55,378 nucleotides of DNA, taken from Candidatus Zymogenaceae bacterium. Its GTDB lineage: Bacteria > Desulfobacterota > Zymogenia > Zymogenales > Zymogenaceae. The notes beneath the pieces were generated by a model. It saw nothing but the letters and a program-made list of their open reading frames with translations, was not told the origin of the DNA and did not search any database. Positions 15,820 to 24,753 of the stretch are shown piece by piece. Location of the stretch: positions 1 through 55,378 of the forward strand of contig JAFGFE010000011.1 in the NCBI GenBank assembly GCA_016931225.1, written 5' to 3'. Within the stretch, counting starts at the first letter, position 1. Each line of letters opens with the position of its first letter. The position numbers and the translations under genes are program-made.

Positions 15820-17129
15820 AGCGTATCCTTGATGCGGTGAACGAGGGTGTGAAAGGCGTCATCGAAGCCGATACTGATACGTCCCGGGGCGCCGGAAACG
15901 GTCAGAGACGAGGATCCCTCGCCACTCTTTTCGATGACCGCCTTAAAACGCGGGCCCGTGCCCATTAATGGAAAGAGAAAGCCGATACAGATCAGAATGA
16001 AACCGATCCAGATGAAGGGGAGCCCCGGCTGCCTGACCGCGGATATCCCGGAATAGGGGACCTGGAAGTAGTCCGTAAGCGTGATGTAGAGGCCGTCCGA
16101 CCCCGGTATCTCCACGGCCCCCTCGACCAGAGAGACCCAGAGGCCGTATTCTCCGCCGCTGGTTTGAACGAACAGGTGCACGGCGGGTCCCGTGCCCGCA
16201 AGGTCCGGGGAATAATCGACGATCATCACCAACAGGTCTCGTTCGGACAGCGATACCGGGATGAGAGGGAACATGTCCCCGGAATAGAGCGTTGTGCCGT
16301 CTGTCGATGTGATCTCCATTATCGCCCGCTCGAGGTCCATCCATAAGCTGATCTGGTAGAACCGCACCCCGTTGAATTCGGCGGGATGGTTCACCATGAT
16401 GGAGGCGTCTTCGGTTTCCGTGTCCGTTATGAATGTAATGTTGCTGATATACTCCTTCGGAGTGCCGTCTTCATACTGTTCGAGGATGAATTCATTGAGC
16501 CTGATCGAGAAATCGAGGCTGTAGGCGGTGTTTTTGAACACGATAACGTCCGTGGCGGATCCCTCCCGAAGGGCCATATCGCCGGAAAAGCCGAACAAAA
16601 ACGACAGGAGTCCCCCCAGGAGAATCAACAGGATGCTCACGTGCACGATGACCGCCCCCAGGGAGAACATCGGGCGAGGGAAGACGGAGACGGTTATGGT
16701 GTCGCCCTCCGATGATTCCGCGAGCCTGCGGGACGGTCGGGACATCTCCCGCCGTATGGTTTTTGTGATGGCCCCGACATCCTTTTCGGAGGAGAACGTT
16801 TCGCTCACTGTCGGGGCGTATCGGGGCTCGGTGCGGGAGAGGGCCGCCCGCAGTCGCCTGGGGGCGAAGGCGACGGTGCAGAGGATGATGTTTATTATCA
16901 GCAGGAGCAGAAGGGCGTTGAAGGTGACACTGTGGTATATGTCGGTTATGGAGAGAGACGTGAGGATATGATATCCCCGGTGGCCGAACCGGGAGACGTA
17001 ATACTCCGGGGACTGATTTTGACCCACCAGAGTTCCCGCGGCACTCACGACGGCGATGAGGATCAGCACTACGACGGTGAACCTAACGGAGCGCAGATAT
17101 GCCAGAGATTCCTTGATGATTGAAGACAT
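15813..17129 (-). CDS. resB: ResB/Ccs1-type cytochrome c biogenesis protein
   Basis: About 438 residues. The start MSSIIKESLAYLRSVRFTVV leads into the first membrane segment; two more follow near residues 60-80 ('NALLLLLIINIILC') and about 160 ('VIVHVSILLILLGGLLSF'), then a large periplasmic beta-rich domain, and a last segment near the C-terminus ('IGFILICIGFLFPLMG'). This is the ResB layout of system II cytochrome c maturation: ResB binds apocytochrome and passes haem with CcsA. ATG 17129 is chosen because the sequence upstream in that frame belongs to the cytochrome gene on the same strand. Overlaps ccsA by 7 bases; 22 bases after the cytochrome gene. Confidence 0.88.
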   Translation of the reverse strand: MSSIIKESLAYLRSVRFTVVVLILIAVVSAAGTLVGQNQSPEYYVSRFGHRGYHILTSLSITDIYHSVTFNALLLLLIINIILCTVAFAPRRLRAALSRTEPRYAPTVSETFSSEKDVGAITKTIRREMSRPSRRLAESSEGDTITVSVFPRPMFSLGAVIVHVSILLILLGGLLSFLFGFSGDMALREGSATDVIVFKNTAYSLDFSIRLNEFILEQYEDGTPKEYISNITFITDTETEDASIMVNHPAEFNGVRFYQISLWMDLERAIMEITSTDGTTLYSGDMFPLIPVSLSERDLLVMIVDYSPDLAGTGPAVHLFVQTSGGEYGLWVSLVEGAVEIPGSDGLYITLTDYFQVPYSGISAVRQPGLPFIWIGFILICIGFLFPLMGTGPRFKAVIEKSGEGSSSLTVSGAPGRISIGFDDAFHTLVHRIKDTLC

Positions 17130-17151
17130 GGTCGTTTTCCTGGAAAAAATA

Positions 17152-17568
17152 TCAATCCGATCGGTGACAGGAGGTGCAGGTGATCTCCACCGAGCTGTTT
17201 CCTTCTTTGATCTCCCGGACGTGACACCCGACGCACGACAGGTGGAAGGCGGCCAGGGTCGAAGGGGTATCGTCATTCGGGTGCGAGACGTGGCACTCAC
17301 CGCAGGCGGGGGGAGTCTCACCCAGGTTTGATGTGTGATGACACATCCTGCACGACGGCGGGGATGTCCCGGTGGCGCCGTGTTCTTCGTGGATGAAGGT
17401 CACAGGGCCTGTGCCCCTGTCATATTCATCCAGGGTGATGAGGGCGGAGCCTGAGCCGGCGTCTCCCTGGGCCAGAGTCAGGGCCCAGCCGAAAGCAATC
17501 GCCGCAGCTATTACGATACCTATCGTCAGCGTCGTCACCCCCGATTTTTTCGTCCGTGAAGGAGCCAC
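17152..17568 (-). CDS. Membrane-anchored tetraheme c-type cytochrome (class III-like)
   Basis: A 138-residue protein: an N-terminal hydrophobic segment (residues about 11-34, uncleaved anchor or signal), then four CxxCH haem sites at about residues 73, 89, 112 and 131. His residues placed as distal ligands are seen at 60 and 63 ('FIHEEHG'), 78, 96 and 109. The 'FIHEEH' opening and the small size are like the c7/c3 family that carries electrons in the periplasm of anaerobes. GTG start at 17568 with AAAGGAA upstream. It sits directly before resB and ccsA, its likely maturation system, and after purE. Partner enzyme not in the window. Confidence 0.88.
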   Translation of the reverse strand: MAPSRTKKSGVTTLTIGIVIAAAIAFGWALTLAQGDAGSGSALITLDEYDRGTGPVTFIHEEHGATGTSPPSCRMCHHTSNLGETPPACGECHVSHPNDDTPSTLAAFHLSCVGCHVREIKEGNSSVEITCTSCHRSD

Positions 17569-17611
17569 AATTATTCCTTTACTTCAAACCAGGCGCATGT
17601 CAACCCGTGGA

Positions 17612-18112
17612 CTATTCGGTCTCACGGAGTTTTTTGTCCGCCTGGAGAATGGAGTCTCTGGTTTCGGCCCGCCGGGCCTCCAAGGCCTTCTGTACGCTCT
17701 CGTCGGTGACGGCGATGATCTGCGCCGCCAGGATCGCCGCGTTCTTCGCGCCGGCCTTTCCGATGCCCACGGTGGCCACCGGGATTCCGGGCGGCATCTG
17801 TACCGTGGAGAGGAGCGAGTCGACGCCCACAAGATCCGAAGAGGCCAGGGGCACGCCGATGACCGGGAGGGTGGTCTTTGAGGCGATGACCCCCGCCAGG
17901 TGGGCGGCGTACCCTGCGCCGGCGATGATGACTTGTGTCCCCCGATCTCTTGCGGCTTTCGCCAACTCATCGGTGGCATCGGGGGTTCGATGGGCCGAGG
18001 CGATACGCATCTGAGCGGAGATATTGAGCTCATCCAGGGTTTTCTTCGCCTCCTGCATCACCGGGAGATCGGATGCGCTCCCCATGACGATCAGGACCTG
18101 TTCATGAGCCAT
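17612..18112 (-). CDS. purE: N5-carboxyaminoimidazole ribonucleotide mutase (PurE)
   Basis: 166 residues with the class I PurE signatures 'VMGSASDLPVM', 'ISAQMRIASAHRTPD' and 'VIIAGAGYAAHLAGVIAS', including the catalytic His in SAHRTP. It rearranges N5-CAIR to CAIR (or, in class II enzymes, carboxylates AIR directly) in purine synthesis. No purK is present in the window. The start overlaps the end of purD by 11 bases, so it is translated with it. Confidence 0.95.
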   Translation of the reverse strand: MAHEQVLIVMGSASDLPVMQEAKKTLDELNISAQMRIASAHRTPDATDELAKAARDRGTQVIIAGAGYAAHLAGVIASKTTLPVIGVPLASSDLVGVDSLLSTVQMPPGIPVATVGIGKAGAKNAAILAAQIIAVTDESVQKALEARRAETRDSILQADKKLRETE

Positions 18113-19379
18113 ACTTCAATCCTTTCGCGCCGATGTCGGTTCTGTAGTGCGCCTCGTGAAAGTCGATGAGATCAACCGCCTCATAGGCGAGGTCTATCGC
18201 GCCCTTCAGGTCTTCTCCCAGGGCCGTCACGCCCAGCACCCGGCCGCCGGCGCTGTTGAGGAATTTCCCCACCATGGTGGTGCCCGCATGAAAGACGACC
18301 ACGTCGTCTAATGACTCGGCCCTGTTTACGCCGAAAATCTGTCGCCCGATTTGGTACTTGCCCGGGTAACCGCCGCTTGCCATCACCACGCAGACCGCAG
18401 GACGGGGATCCCAGTCGAGAGTGTGGCCTGCGAGCTTTCCATCGATGGCGGCGTCAATGATCGGGCTCAGGTCGCTTTTCAGGCGCATCAAAAGCGGCTG
18501 GGCCTCGGGATCGCCGAAGCGGGCGTTAAACTCCAGCACCTTCGGCTCCCCCTTGGAGATCATCAATCCCGCGTAGAGTATGCCGACATACGGATGCCCC
18601 TCCGCCTTCATGGCCCGAACCGTGGGGATCATGATCTCCCGCATGGTCCGCTCGAAAAGCTCGTCTGTGATCACCGGCGCGGGGGAATATGCGCCCATGC
18701 CCCCGGTGTTGGGGCCGTTGTCGTTGTTGTATACCGGCTTGTGATCCTGGGAGGTGGCAAGCGGCAGGACCGTTTCGCCGTCGCTGAACGCCAGAAACGA
18801 GGCCTCCTCTCCCTTCAGCAACTCCTCCACCACCAACCGGTTGCCCGCGGCGCCGAATTCCTTCTTGACCATGATGCGATCCACGGCGTCGACGGCGTCC
18901 TGAAGCGTATGACACGGCAGAACACCCTTGCCCGCCGCCAGGCCGTCGGCCTTGATGACCATGGGACGGCCGAAATTGATGATGTAGTTACGGGCGTCTT
19001 CGGGAGAGTCGAATACGTCGAATTCGGCGGTGGGGATGTTGTACTTTTTCATGAGGTTCTTGCTGAAGGACTTGCTTCCCTCGATTCGGGCGGCAGATCT
19101 ATTCGGGCCGAATATCCTCAAACCCCGTTTCGTAAACGTATCGACGATGCCCTTGGTGAGCGGTTCCTCGGGGCCGACGATGGTCAGGTCGATTTCCTCC
19201 CGGACGGCGATATCCGCCAGGTAGTCGATGTCATCGACCTTGCTTGGGACGTTCGTTCCGATCTTTGATGTGCCGCCGTTTCCCGGAGCGGTGAATATCT
19301 TTGAGATCCGCTGTTCCTGGGAGAGCTTCCAGGCCAGGGCGTGTTCCCGGCCGCCTCCGCCAATGATCAGTACCTTCAT
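18102..19379 (-). CDS. purD: Phosphoribosylamine-glycine ligase (PurD)
   Basis: A 425-residue ATP-grasp ligase that joins phosphoribosylamine and glycine to make GAR. 'VLIIGGGGREHALAWKL' opens the protein; 'VIKADGLAAGKGV' is the ATP-binding strand; 'GPNTGGMGAYSPAP' and 'FNARFGDPEAQ' (metal-binding) follow in the usual order. Length is standard. It lies between purH (34-base gap) and purE (11-base overlap), so three purine genes are cotranscribed. Confidence 0.97.
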   Translation of the reverse strand: MKVLIIGGGGREHALAWKLSQEQRISKIFTAPGNGGTSKIGTNVPSKVDDIDYLADIAVREEIDLTIVGPEEPLTKGIVDTFTKRGLRIFGPNRSAARIEGSKSFSKNLMKKYNIPTAEFDVFDSPEDARNYIINFGRPMVIKADGLAAGKGVLPCHTLQDAVDAVDRIMVKKEFGAAGNRLVVEELLKGEEASFLAFSDGETVLPLATSQDHKPVYNNDNGPNTGGMGAYSPAPVITDELFERTMREIMIPTVRAMKAEGHPYVGILYAGLMISKGEPKVLEFNARFGDPEAQPLLMRLKSDLSPIIDAAIDGKLAGHTLDWDPRPAVCVVMASGGYPGKYQIGRQIFGVNRAESLDDVVVFHAGTTMVGKFLNSAGGRVLGVTALGEDLKGAIDLAYEAVDLIDFHEAHYRTDIGAKGLKYGS

Positions 19380-19413
19380 GGTTTACCTCGTCATCTATCG
19401 AATATCGGCTTTG

Positions 19414-20976
19414 TCAATGACGAAAATGTCGCTGTTCGGTCAGTACCATAGCCATGTTGTGTTTGTCCGCCTCTTTGATCGCATCGTCGTCCCTGATGCT
19501 TCCGCCGGGCTGAATAACCGCCGTGATTCCGGCCCGGGCCGCGGCCTCTATGCCGTCCGGATGGGGGAAAAAGGCGTCTGACCCCATGACGGCGCCCTCG
19601 GTGGTAAGCTGCGCCTTCATTTTTGCGATGTTCACCGAATCGACCCGGCTCATCTGGCCCGCGCCCACACCCACAAGCTGGTGCTCGTTGGCGAATACGA
19701 TGGCGTTCGACTTCACATGCTTGACCGCCCGCCACGCCAGCTCCAGGGCGTTCCACTCTTCCTCCGTGGGCGCCCGCTTGGTGACCACCTTCGCCTTTCT
19801 GACGTCGATTGACGCGGTATCCCAGTCCTGCACCAGGAGCCCGCCGTGGACCCTTCTTAAGTTGAAACCGTCCTCGTCTCCCGCCGGTCCCGTCGGCACC
19901 ACCAGGAGCCTCAGGTTTTTCTTGTCTGCAAGGATATCCTTTGCCTCGTCCGAGAAACCGGGGGCAACAACCACCTCGAGAAACGTCTCGGCCAGGGCTT
20001 CCGCGGTCTCCTGGTCCACCGGTCGATTCAGGGCGACGATGCCGCCGAACGCGGAGATCGGGTCGGTCTCCCGGGCGTTTTTGTATGTCTGGGCCAGGCT
20101 TTCCCCGCCGATGGCCATCCCGCAGGGATTGGCGTGCTTGATGATCGCCACCGCGGGCTTTTCGATATTCCTGACCACGTCCATTGCCGCATCCGTGTCC
20201 ATGATGTTGTTGTAGGAGAGCTCCTTGCCCTGGAGCACCTTGGCGGAGGTGAGGGTCGCGGGGTATTTTTCATGCTCCGCGTAGAAGGCCGCCTGCTGGT
20301 GGGGATTCTCCCCATAGCGCAGAGACTGAACCTTCTGAAACTGGAAGGTGATGCTTTTGGGGAAGCGGATGCGCTTGTTATTCTCGTCGAGGGACGTCAG
20401 AAAATTGGAAATCGCCCCGTCGTAAGCCGCGGTGCGGGTAAAGGTTTTTTTGGCAAGCTCAAAGTTCGTTGACTCTGAAACCTCCCCCTTGTTATCCTTC
20501 ATTTCACCGAGAACGCGATCGTAATCGGCGGGATCGACGATGACCGTGACAAAGCGGTTGTTTTTTGCCGCGGCCCTGAGCATTGTGGGTCCGCCGATAT
20601 CGATGTTTTCAATCGCGTCCGCCAGGGTCACGTCTTTTTTCTCCACCGTCTCCTCGAAGGGGTAGAGGTTGACCACCACCATGTCGATGAGGGTCATCTG
20701 ATGCTCGGATGCCTTTTCCATATGGGCGGTATTGTCTCGGACGGCCAGCAGTCCTCCGTGTACCTTCGGATGCAGGGTCTTGAGGCGGCCGTCCATCATC
20801 TCCGGGAATCCGGTGTAGTCGGATATATCGGTGACGGAGATGCCGTTATCAGAAAGCAGTTTCGCGGTACCGCCGGTTGATATAATCGAAACGCCCATGG
20901 CGGAAAGCTCCTGGGAAAACGAGACTATTCCGGTTTTGTCAGAGACGCTGATCAGTGCTGTTTTGATGAGAGCCAT
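19414..20976 (-). CDS. purH: Bifunctional AICAR formyltransferase/IMP cyclohydrolase (PurH)
   Basis: A 520-residue enzyme that makes the last two steps to IMP. The N-terminal IMP cyclohydrolase is seen in 'ALISVSDKTGIVSF', 'GGTAKLL' and 'HPKVHGGLLAVR'. The formyltransferase half carries 'RYGENPHQQAAFY', 'IIKHANPCGMA' (catalytic Lys-His) and 'DAFFPHPDGIE'. Length is standard. GAGGAG and AAGG lie before the ATG. It is the first known gene of the minus-strand operon; its promoter appears to be at 21233-21261, which leaves a leader of about 250 nt. Confidence 0.97.
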   Translation of the reverse strand: MALIKTALISVSDKTGIVSFSQELSAMGVSIISTGGTAKLLSDNGISVTDISDYTGFPEMMDGRLKTLHPKVHGGLLAVRDNTAHMEKASEHQMTLIDMVVVNLYPFEETVEKKDVTLADAIENIDIGGPTMLRAAAKNNRFVTVIVDPADYDRVLGEMKDNKGEVSESTNFELAKKTFTRTAAYDGAISNFLTSLDENNKRIRFPKSITFQFQKVQSLRYGENPHQQAAFYAEHEKYPATLTSAKVLQGKELSYNNIMDTDAAMDVVRNIEKPAVAIIKHANPCGMAIGGESLAQTYKNARETDPISAFGGIVALNRPVDQETAEALAETFLEVVVAPGFSDEAKDILADKKNLRLLVVPTGPAGDEDGFNLRRVHGGLLVQDWDTASIDVRKAKVVTKRAPTEEEWNALELAWRAVKHVKSNAIVFANEHQLVGVGAGQMSRVDSVNIAKMKAQLTTEGAVMGSDAFFPHPDGIEAAARAGITAVIQPGGSIRDDDAIKEADKHNMAMVLTEQRHFRH

Positions 20977-21058
20977 GTACCTTCACTCCTCAATCGTTGT
21001 TCGCGCCGCCTGTTATGCTTTTCCGGCACTTGCAGCGGCAAAGCTGATGGTCTTCGTA

Positions 21059-21184
21059 TCACATATGTCGCAGCGATGTGGATCTACTCGCCGCCGGTCC
21101 AATCTCTCCGGCCTGCCCGGTAATCGCTGCGGCAATAGCCGAGGCAATCACTGCGGTAAAAAGTGGGAATGATTCCCGGCTCAT
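21059..21184 (-). CDS. Possible 41-residue hydrophobic small protein in the pur leader
   Basis: An ATG at 21184 opens a frame of 41 residues: a short polar start, a hydrophobic helix (PLFTAVIASAIAAAITGQ), then a polar Ser/Arg tail, ended by TGA. It could be a single-pass membrane micropeptide or a leader peptide that senses translation. There is no clear Shine-Dalgarno site, which speaks against it. Unrecognised; real only as a candidate. Confidence 0.25.
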   Translation of the reverse strand: MSRESFPLFTAVIASAIAAAITGQAGEIGPAASRSTSLRHM

Positions 21185-21232
21185 GCCGAACGGGCGGTCC
21201 ACTTTCGACTTATCTTTGCAGGCGGAACCGCT

Positions 21233-21261
21233 TTTATAACAGGAATTGGTGTGAAAATCAA
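21233..21261 (-). promoter_or_regulatory. Promoter of the purH operon
   Basis: On the minus strand TTGATT (21261-21256), 17 bases, then TATAAA (21238-21233). Transcription would begin near 21226. Confidence 0.55.
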
Positions 21262-21323
21262 GAATTCAATATCCTGAAAATCACGCGGCTCCCCCTCTCT
21301 TTAAGAGTCCATGAAAAGACCCG

Positions 21324-22700
21324 CTATTTAGATCTAACCGTCCGCCGCATGGCGCGGATGACGACAATCCCCAGGACCAGGGCCGCGAGACCCAGGGCGA
21401 CCCATATCAACATCCGGTAGCGTTCCGAGTACGGTATCTCCCGGCTCGGAACGTAGTACGGATTTTCCCTGAGCGCGCCCGCCTCGCAGGGGGAAAACGT
21501 CGACTTGTCCAAAAATGGAAAGGTTGTGCGTAAATCATAGGACGGTGTGTGGGCCCGGACGTTGCCGGTCAGGAGGAAATAACTCTCCCCTTCTTTCACT
21601 GCGAATGTCACATGCCGGGGGACGCCCGTGATATTCGATACCGTCATATCGAGGGGCGCGTCGTCCCGGTCGTGTATGATAAACTCCAGGTAGCGTTCCT
21701 TTGTTTCGGGATATTCCAGGGTAAGCCGCTCGGTTTTGAAAGATTCTGTGGTTATTCGATGGATGACACCGCTTGAGACAACTCGAAATGAGTCGTCATC
21801 CGAGAACGTGTCCCGGGCGGGCGGATCGTTCGAGGCGCGGATTGTAACTTCCCGGGAGAAGGTTGCGTCACCGGCTTCGAACTCCACCGCGTTCGAGGGA
21901 ATGTGCCTGTACCCGAGATCGACGAGGATGTGGGTGGTTGTATCATCAGTGGTCGTCTCGATTTTTCGTATGTTCAGGGGGACGCGTTCTCCCTTGACAC
22001 TCTCCCGGATGGAAACGGATCCGCCCACATCCGAAAGCGGCGTGTCCCCGTTGTCCCACAGCGTTACCCGGATGTAGCGATAGTCGGTGGTGGGATAGGA
22101 TACCGTGGTGTCGGCGACGCCGTGATCGGTGGTGAAGTCGAAAATTTGTATGTCGTTGGTGAGGACGGCGAAATGCCGATTGTCCGGAGATCCCTCCACG
22201 GTGACTCTGCGAACGAAATCGACGGACGATGTTGTGACGGTGACGGCATTTGTTCTGACGTATTCATCCCCCAGGTCGATGGTGAAGGTTGTGTGGCTCT
22301 GGGGAACGTAAGCGGTATTGATGATATCCGAGACGATGCGATGTGATGTTTTCTCGGCACGTTCGGTCCAGATGACGAAGGGGATTTCACGCCCGTCATC
22401 GGTGACGATCCTGATGTCGGAGAGATCCGAAAGAGATCGATCGTATATCTCCGGCGTCACGTTGAACGTCACGTATCCACCGGCTTTTCCGCAGTTACTG
22501 TCGGACAGGTCTCCGGTTTTTCCCGCGATGGGGGACTGCCACCGGTAGCGGGAAGAGTCGAGGGCGAGGGCCGCCGTGGAAGCTGCGCCGATGAGAAACA
22601 CCACAGCCATTGCAGCGGCTACCGTCACCGCAAGTGCCTGAAGGGTGGGACGGGAGGCGCGGCTCGGTGTAACAATTCGTTCACGATTACAGGTCTTCAT
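21324..22700 (-). CDS. DUF3999 family exported membrane-anchored protein
   Basis: About 458 residues. A signal sequence near residues 20-48 (AAAMAVVFLIGAAS...LALD) is followed by a long beta-rich periplasmic part with repeated units that resemble discoidin/carbohydrate-binding folds ('RYIRVTLWDNGDTPLSD', 'ERYLEFIIHDRDDAPLD'), and the C-terminus has a single membrane helix ('LIWVALGLAALVLGIVVI') and a basic tail. The layout is that of DUF3999. Members are usually encoded next to DUF2339 membrane proteins, as here; the role of the pair is unknown. ATG 22700 is chosen since it overlaps the DUF2339 stop by 14 bases; further Met codons at 22739 and 22751 are possible. Confidence 0.8.
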   Translation of the reverse strand: MKTCNRERIVTPSRASRPTLQALAVTVAAAMAVVFLIGAASTAALALDSSRYRWQSPIAGKTGDLSDSNCGKAGGYVTFNVTPEIYDRSLSDLSDIRIVTDDGREIPFVIWTERAEKTSHRIVSDIINTAYVPQSHTTFTIDLGDEYVRTNAVTVTTSSVDFVRRVTVEGSPDNRHFAVLTNDIQIFDFTTDHGVADTTVSYPTTDYRYIRVTLWDNGDTPLSDVGGSVSIRESVKGERVPLNIRKIETTTDDTTTHILVDLGYRHIPSNAVEFEAGDATFSREVTIRASNDPPARDTFSDDDSFRVVSSGVIHRITTESFKTERLTLEYPETKERYLEFIIHDRDDAPLDMTVSNITGVPRHVTFAVKEGESYFLLTGNVRAHTPSYDLRTTFPFLDKSTFSPCEAGALRENPYYVPSREIPYSERYRMLIWVALGLAALVLGIVVIRAMRRTVRSK

Positions 22701-24618
22701 TATCTTCCCGAAGCGTATTCTGGACAGGTTTTTGCTCATCCCCGATGACAAGGTCGATGATGGAGTCCTTGAATCGGGTATACAGGTACGAAACGGCCAG
22801 GAGGATGACGCCCAGGCCGATGAACGACACGATGCGGTAGAACCGCTCGAGCCGGGAGAGGTCGAAGAAAAACACCTTGATGATGGTTACGGCAAAGAGG
22901 GAGATGGCGAATATCCGGGCGGTGCGGTTTTTTGCTGCGATGCCGAAGACGATAAGCACAGCCGAATAGACCATCCATATCCCCGAGAGCGACAGGCGCT
23001 GGGCGTAGAGAACCGCGTCGGCGAATTTATATATGTCTCCCTGGACCACCGGCACGGCTGCGCGTTTCATCTCAAAATAGTCATATGCTTCCGCCGAGAG
23101 CGCCGCGATCATCACAAAATGCGCGGCGATGAAGAACATTGTTGCAGAGACCTTTCGGAACGTATCGCCCGGGTCTTTTTTCAGGGCGCGCTGTGTCATA
23201 TACACACCGAAGCCCAGGGCGGCGGCCACATACAGGGCCGTCAGGAATCGTTCATTGAGAATGATGCGAAAGGTTTCGGCTGTGATATCCACGTCGAAAT
23301 CGAGGATGAACAATCTCCCCAGCACCACCAGAAAGAGCGCCAGCCCGCCGATCCCCACCGCCCGGCTCTGTACCGCCAGCCCGATCCAGACCAGGGCCGC
23401 GGCCTGGGTGGCCCAGCCCACGGTAATCCACGCGCCGTCGAGCTCGATAGGTATCATCACCATGACGAAGGCCAGTGCCACCGAGTAGAAACCGAGGATC
23501 AACAGAGAGTCCCCGGCGTTTCGCCTGTGGGTCAGGTATCCCAGACCGAAGTAGATTGCCGCCATGCCCCCGGCGAAGACGCCCATGAGGGATTCGTATT
23601 CAGGGGTCAGGTTGGCGTATGAGGCGCTGAAAAACGAAAAGGCCGTTGCGAATATCAGCAGGAGATCCCACACGCTCGTCTTTTTCCGATGGGTGATGTT
23701 GTAGGAAAATGAGAGCGCCGCAAAGATGACGAGGAAGATGGTGAGAAACACCTGGGTGGGGACGAGATGGGATTCATGGATGTAATATTTATCCGCCCAC
23801 AGGCCGAAGATGATGAGGGTGGCGAAAAACGCCAGGAAGTTGATGATCTTCCAGTTTTTCTGATAGGCCGCCGCAAGGACCCCCAGGTTCAGGACGGTCA
23901 CAAAGGTCAACAGCGACACCTGGTGGTCGTCTGCAAATCCGAGGAGAAGCGGTGTCGCGAATCCACCGACGAGGACGATGATGAAAAGAGCGATGTCGTC
24001 GCCAACGGCGGAGAGGATCACCGCCGCCGCGGTGATGAATGCCACGGCGACCAGGGCCGCCCCATAGGGGATGAGGGCGTAGAAATCATGGGCGGCGAAG
24101 ATCGAGACATATAATATGGCGATGCCCCCGCCGATGAGCCCCTGGGCGTAGATTCGATATGTACGGTAGAGATATTGACCCCAGCCGACGAGTCCAAGGC
24201 CGGAGAGTATTCCCAGGACGATCCTCCCGGTGGGGCCGATCCAGTTGTTGTCGAAGGCGTACTTGATGAAAAAAGCCACACCGATGACCACCGCAACGAT
24301 GCCGATCCTATTGAGCCACCGGCCGCCGATGCGCGTTTCCAGAGACTCCCCCTCCGATTTTACCCGTTTTACCGGGCCGGGTTTTTTCGGTTTTTCCTCT
24401 TTCCGTGCGGGGACGGCGGCGGCCGGCTTTTTCGCCCGGTCCGCGGCGGTGATGTCGTCCGTCCGCTCAGGGCGTTCCTGTTCCGTCTCTTCCAGGCGGG
24501 AGAGCCTCTCTTTCAGAGAAGAGACCTCGCTCCTGAGAAGCTTCATCTCCTGGAGGATGGTATCGATGCGGTCGTCACCGCCCGTGCTGTTGTTGTTGCG
24601 GCGTCCGTTGTCGTCCAT
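22687..24618 (-). CDS. DUF2339 family multi-pass membrane protein
   Basis: A 643-residue protein. Residues 1-85 are polar and hold a coiled coil ('ILQEMKLLRSEVSSLKERLS') and a Lys/Pro-rich linker; 'ETRIGGRWLNRIGIVAVVIG' is the typical entry to the membrane part, and about eighteen to twenty hydrophobic segments follow to the C-terminus. This is the DUF2339 family, present in many Gram-negative bacteria, function unknown; some authors suspect a role in the envelope. The start codon of the DUF3999 gene lies within its last codons, so the two are translated together. Upstream, 24619-24753, no gene is seen. Confidence 0.88.
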   Translation of the reverse strand: MDDNGRRNNNSTGGDDRIDTILQEMKLLRSEVSSLKERLSRLEETEQERPERTDDITAADRAKKPAAAVPARKEEKPKKPGPVKRVKSEGESLETRIGGRWLNRIGIVAVVIGVAFFIKYAFDNNWIGPTGRIVLGILSGLGLVGWGQYLYRTYRIYAQGLIGGGIAILYVSIFAAHDFYALIPYGAALVAVAFITAAAVILSAVGDDIALFIIVLVGGFATPLLLGFADDHQVSLLTFVTVLNLGVLAAAYQKNWKIINFLAFFATLIIFGLWADKYYIHESHLVPTQVFLTIFLVIFAALSFSYNITHRKKTSVWDLLLIFATAFSFFSASYANLTPEYESLMGVFAGGMAAIYFGLGYLTHRRNAGDSLLILGFYSVALAFVMVMIPIELDGAWITVGWATQAAALVWIGLAVQSRAVGIGGLALFLVVLGRLFILDFDVDITAETFRIILNERFLTALYVAAALGFGVYMTQRALKKDPGDTFRKVSATMFFIAAHFVMIAALSAEAYDYFEMKRAAVPVVQGDIYKFADAVLYAQRLSLSGIWMVYSAVLIVFGIAAKNRTARIFAISLFAVTIIKVFFFDLSRLERFYRIVSFIGLGVILLAVSYLYTRFKDSIIDLVIGDEQKPVQNTLREDNEDL

Positions 24619-24753
24619 ATGGTATTCTCCCGAGCCTTCTCTGTTCGGCCGGGGCTTTCATTCGTCCGGCGCGTTCTACGGGAACCGTGGTATGGTAGGG
24701 TTTGTCCGGCATAGATGAGACACTACCGGTTCCGCCCACCCGATCAAGCCTGT

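Larger units (their letters stand above)
20977..21323 (-). other. Long leader of the pur operon
   Basis: Between the promoter at 21233-21261 and the purH ATG there is a GC-rich leader of about 250 nt with short inverted repeats (for example GGGAATGATTCCC at 21166-21178). It does not show the signature of the purine or ZTP riboswitch as far as I can read. One short hydrophobic reading frame lies in it (21059-21184). The rest, 21262-21323, shows nothing recognisable. Confidence 0.45.

Noticed and set aside
20977-21226. Purine, ZTP or THF riboswitch in the purH leader
   Set aside because: I looked for the conserved core sequences on the minus strand and did not find them; a covariance-model search would be decisive.
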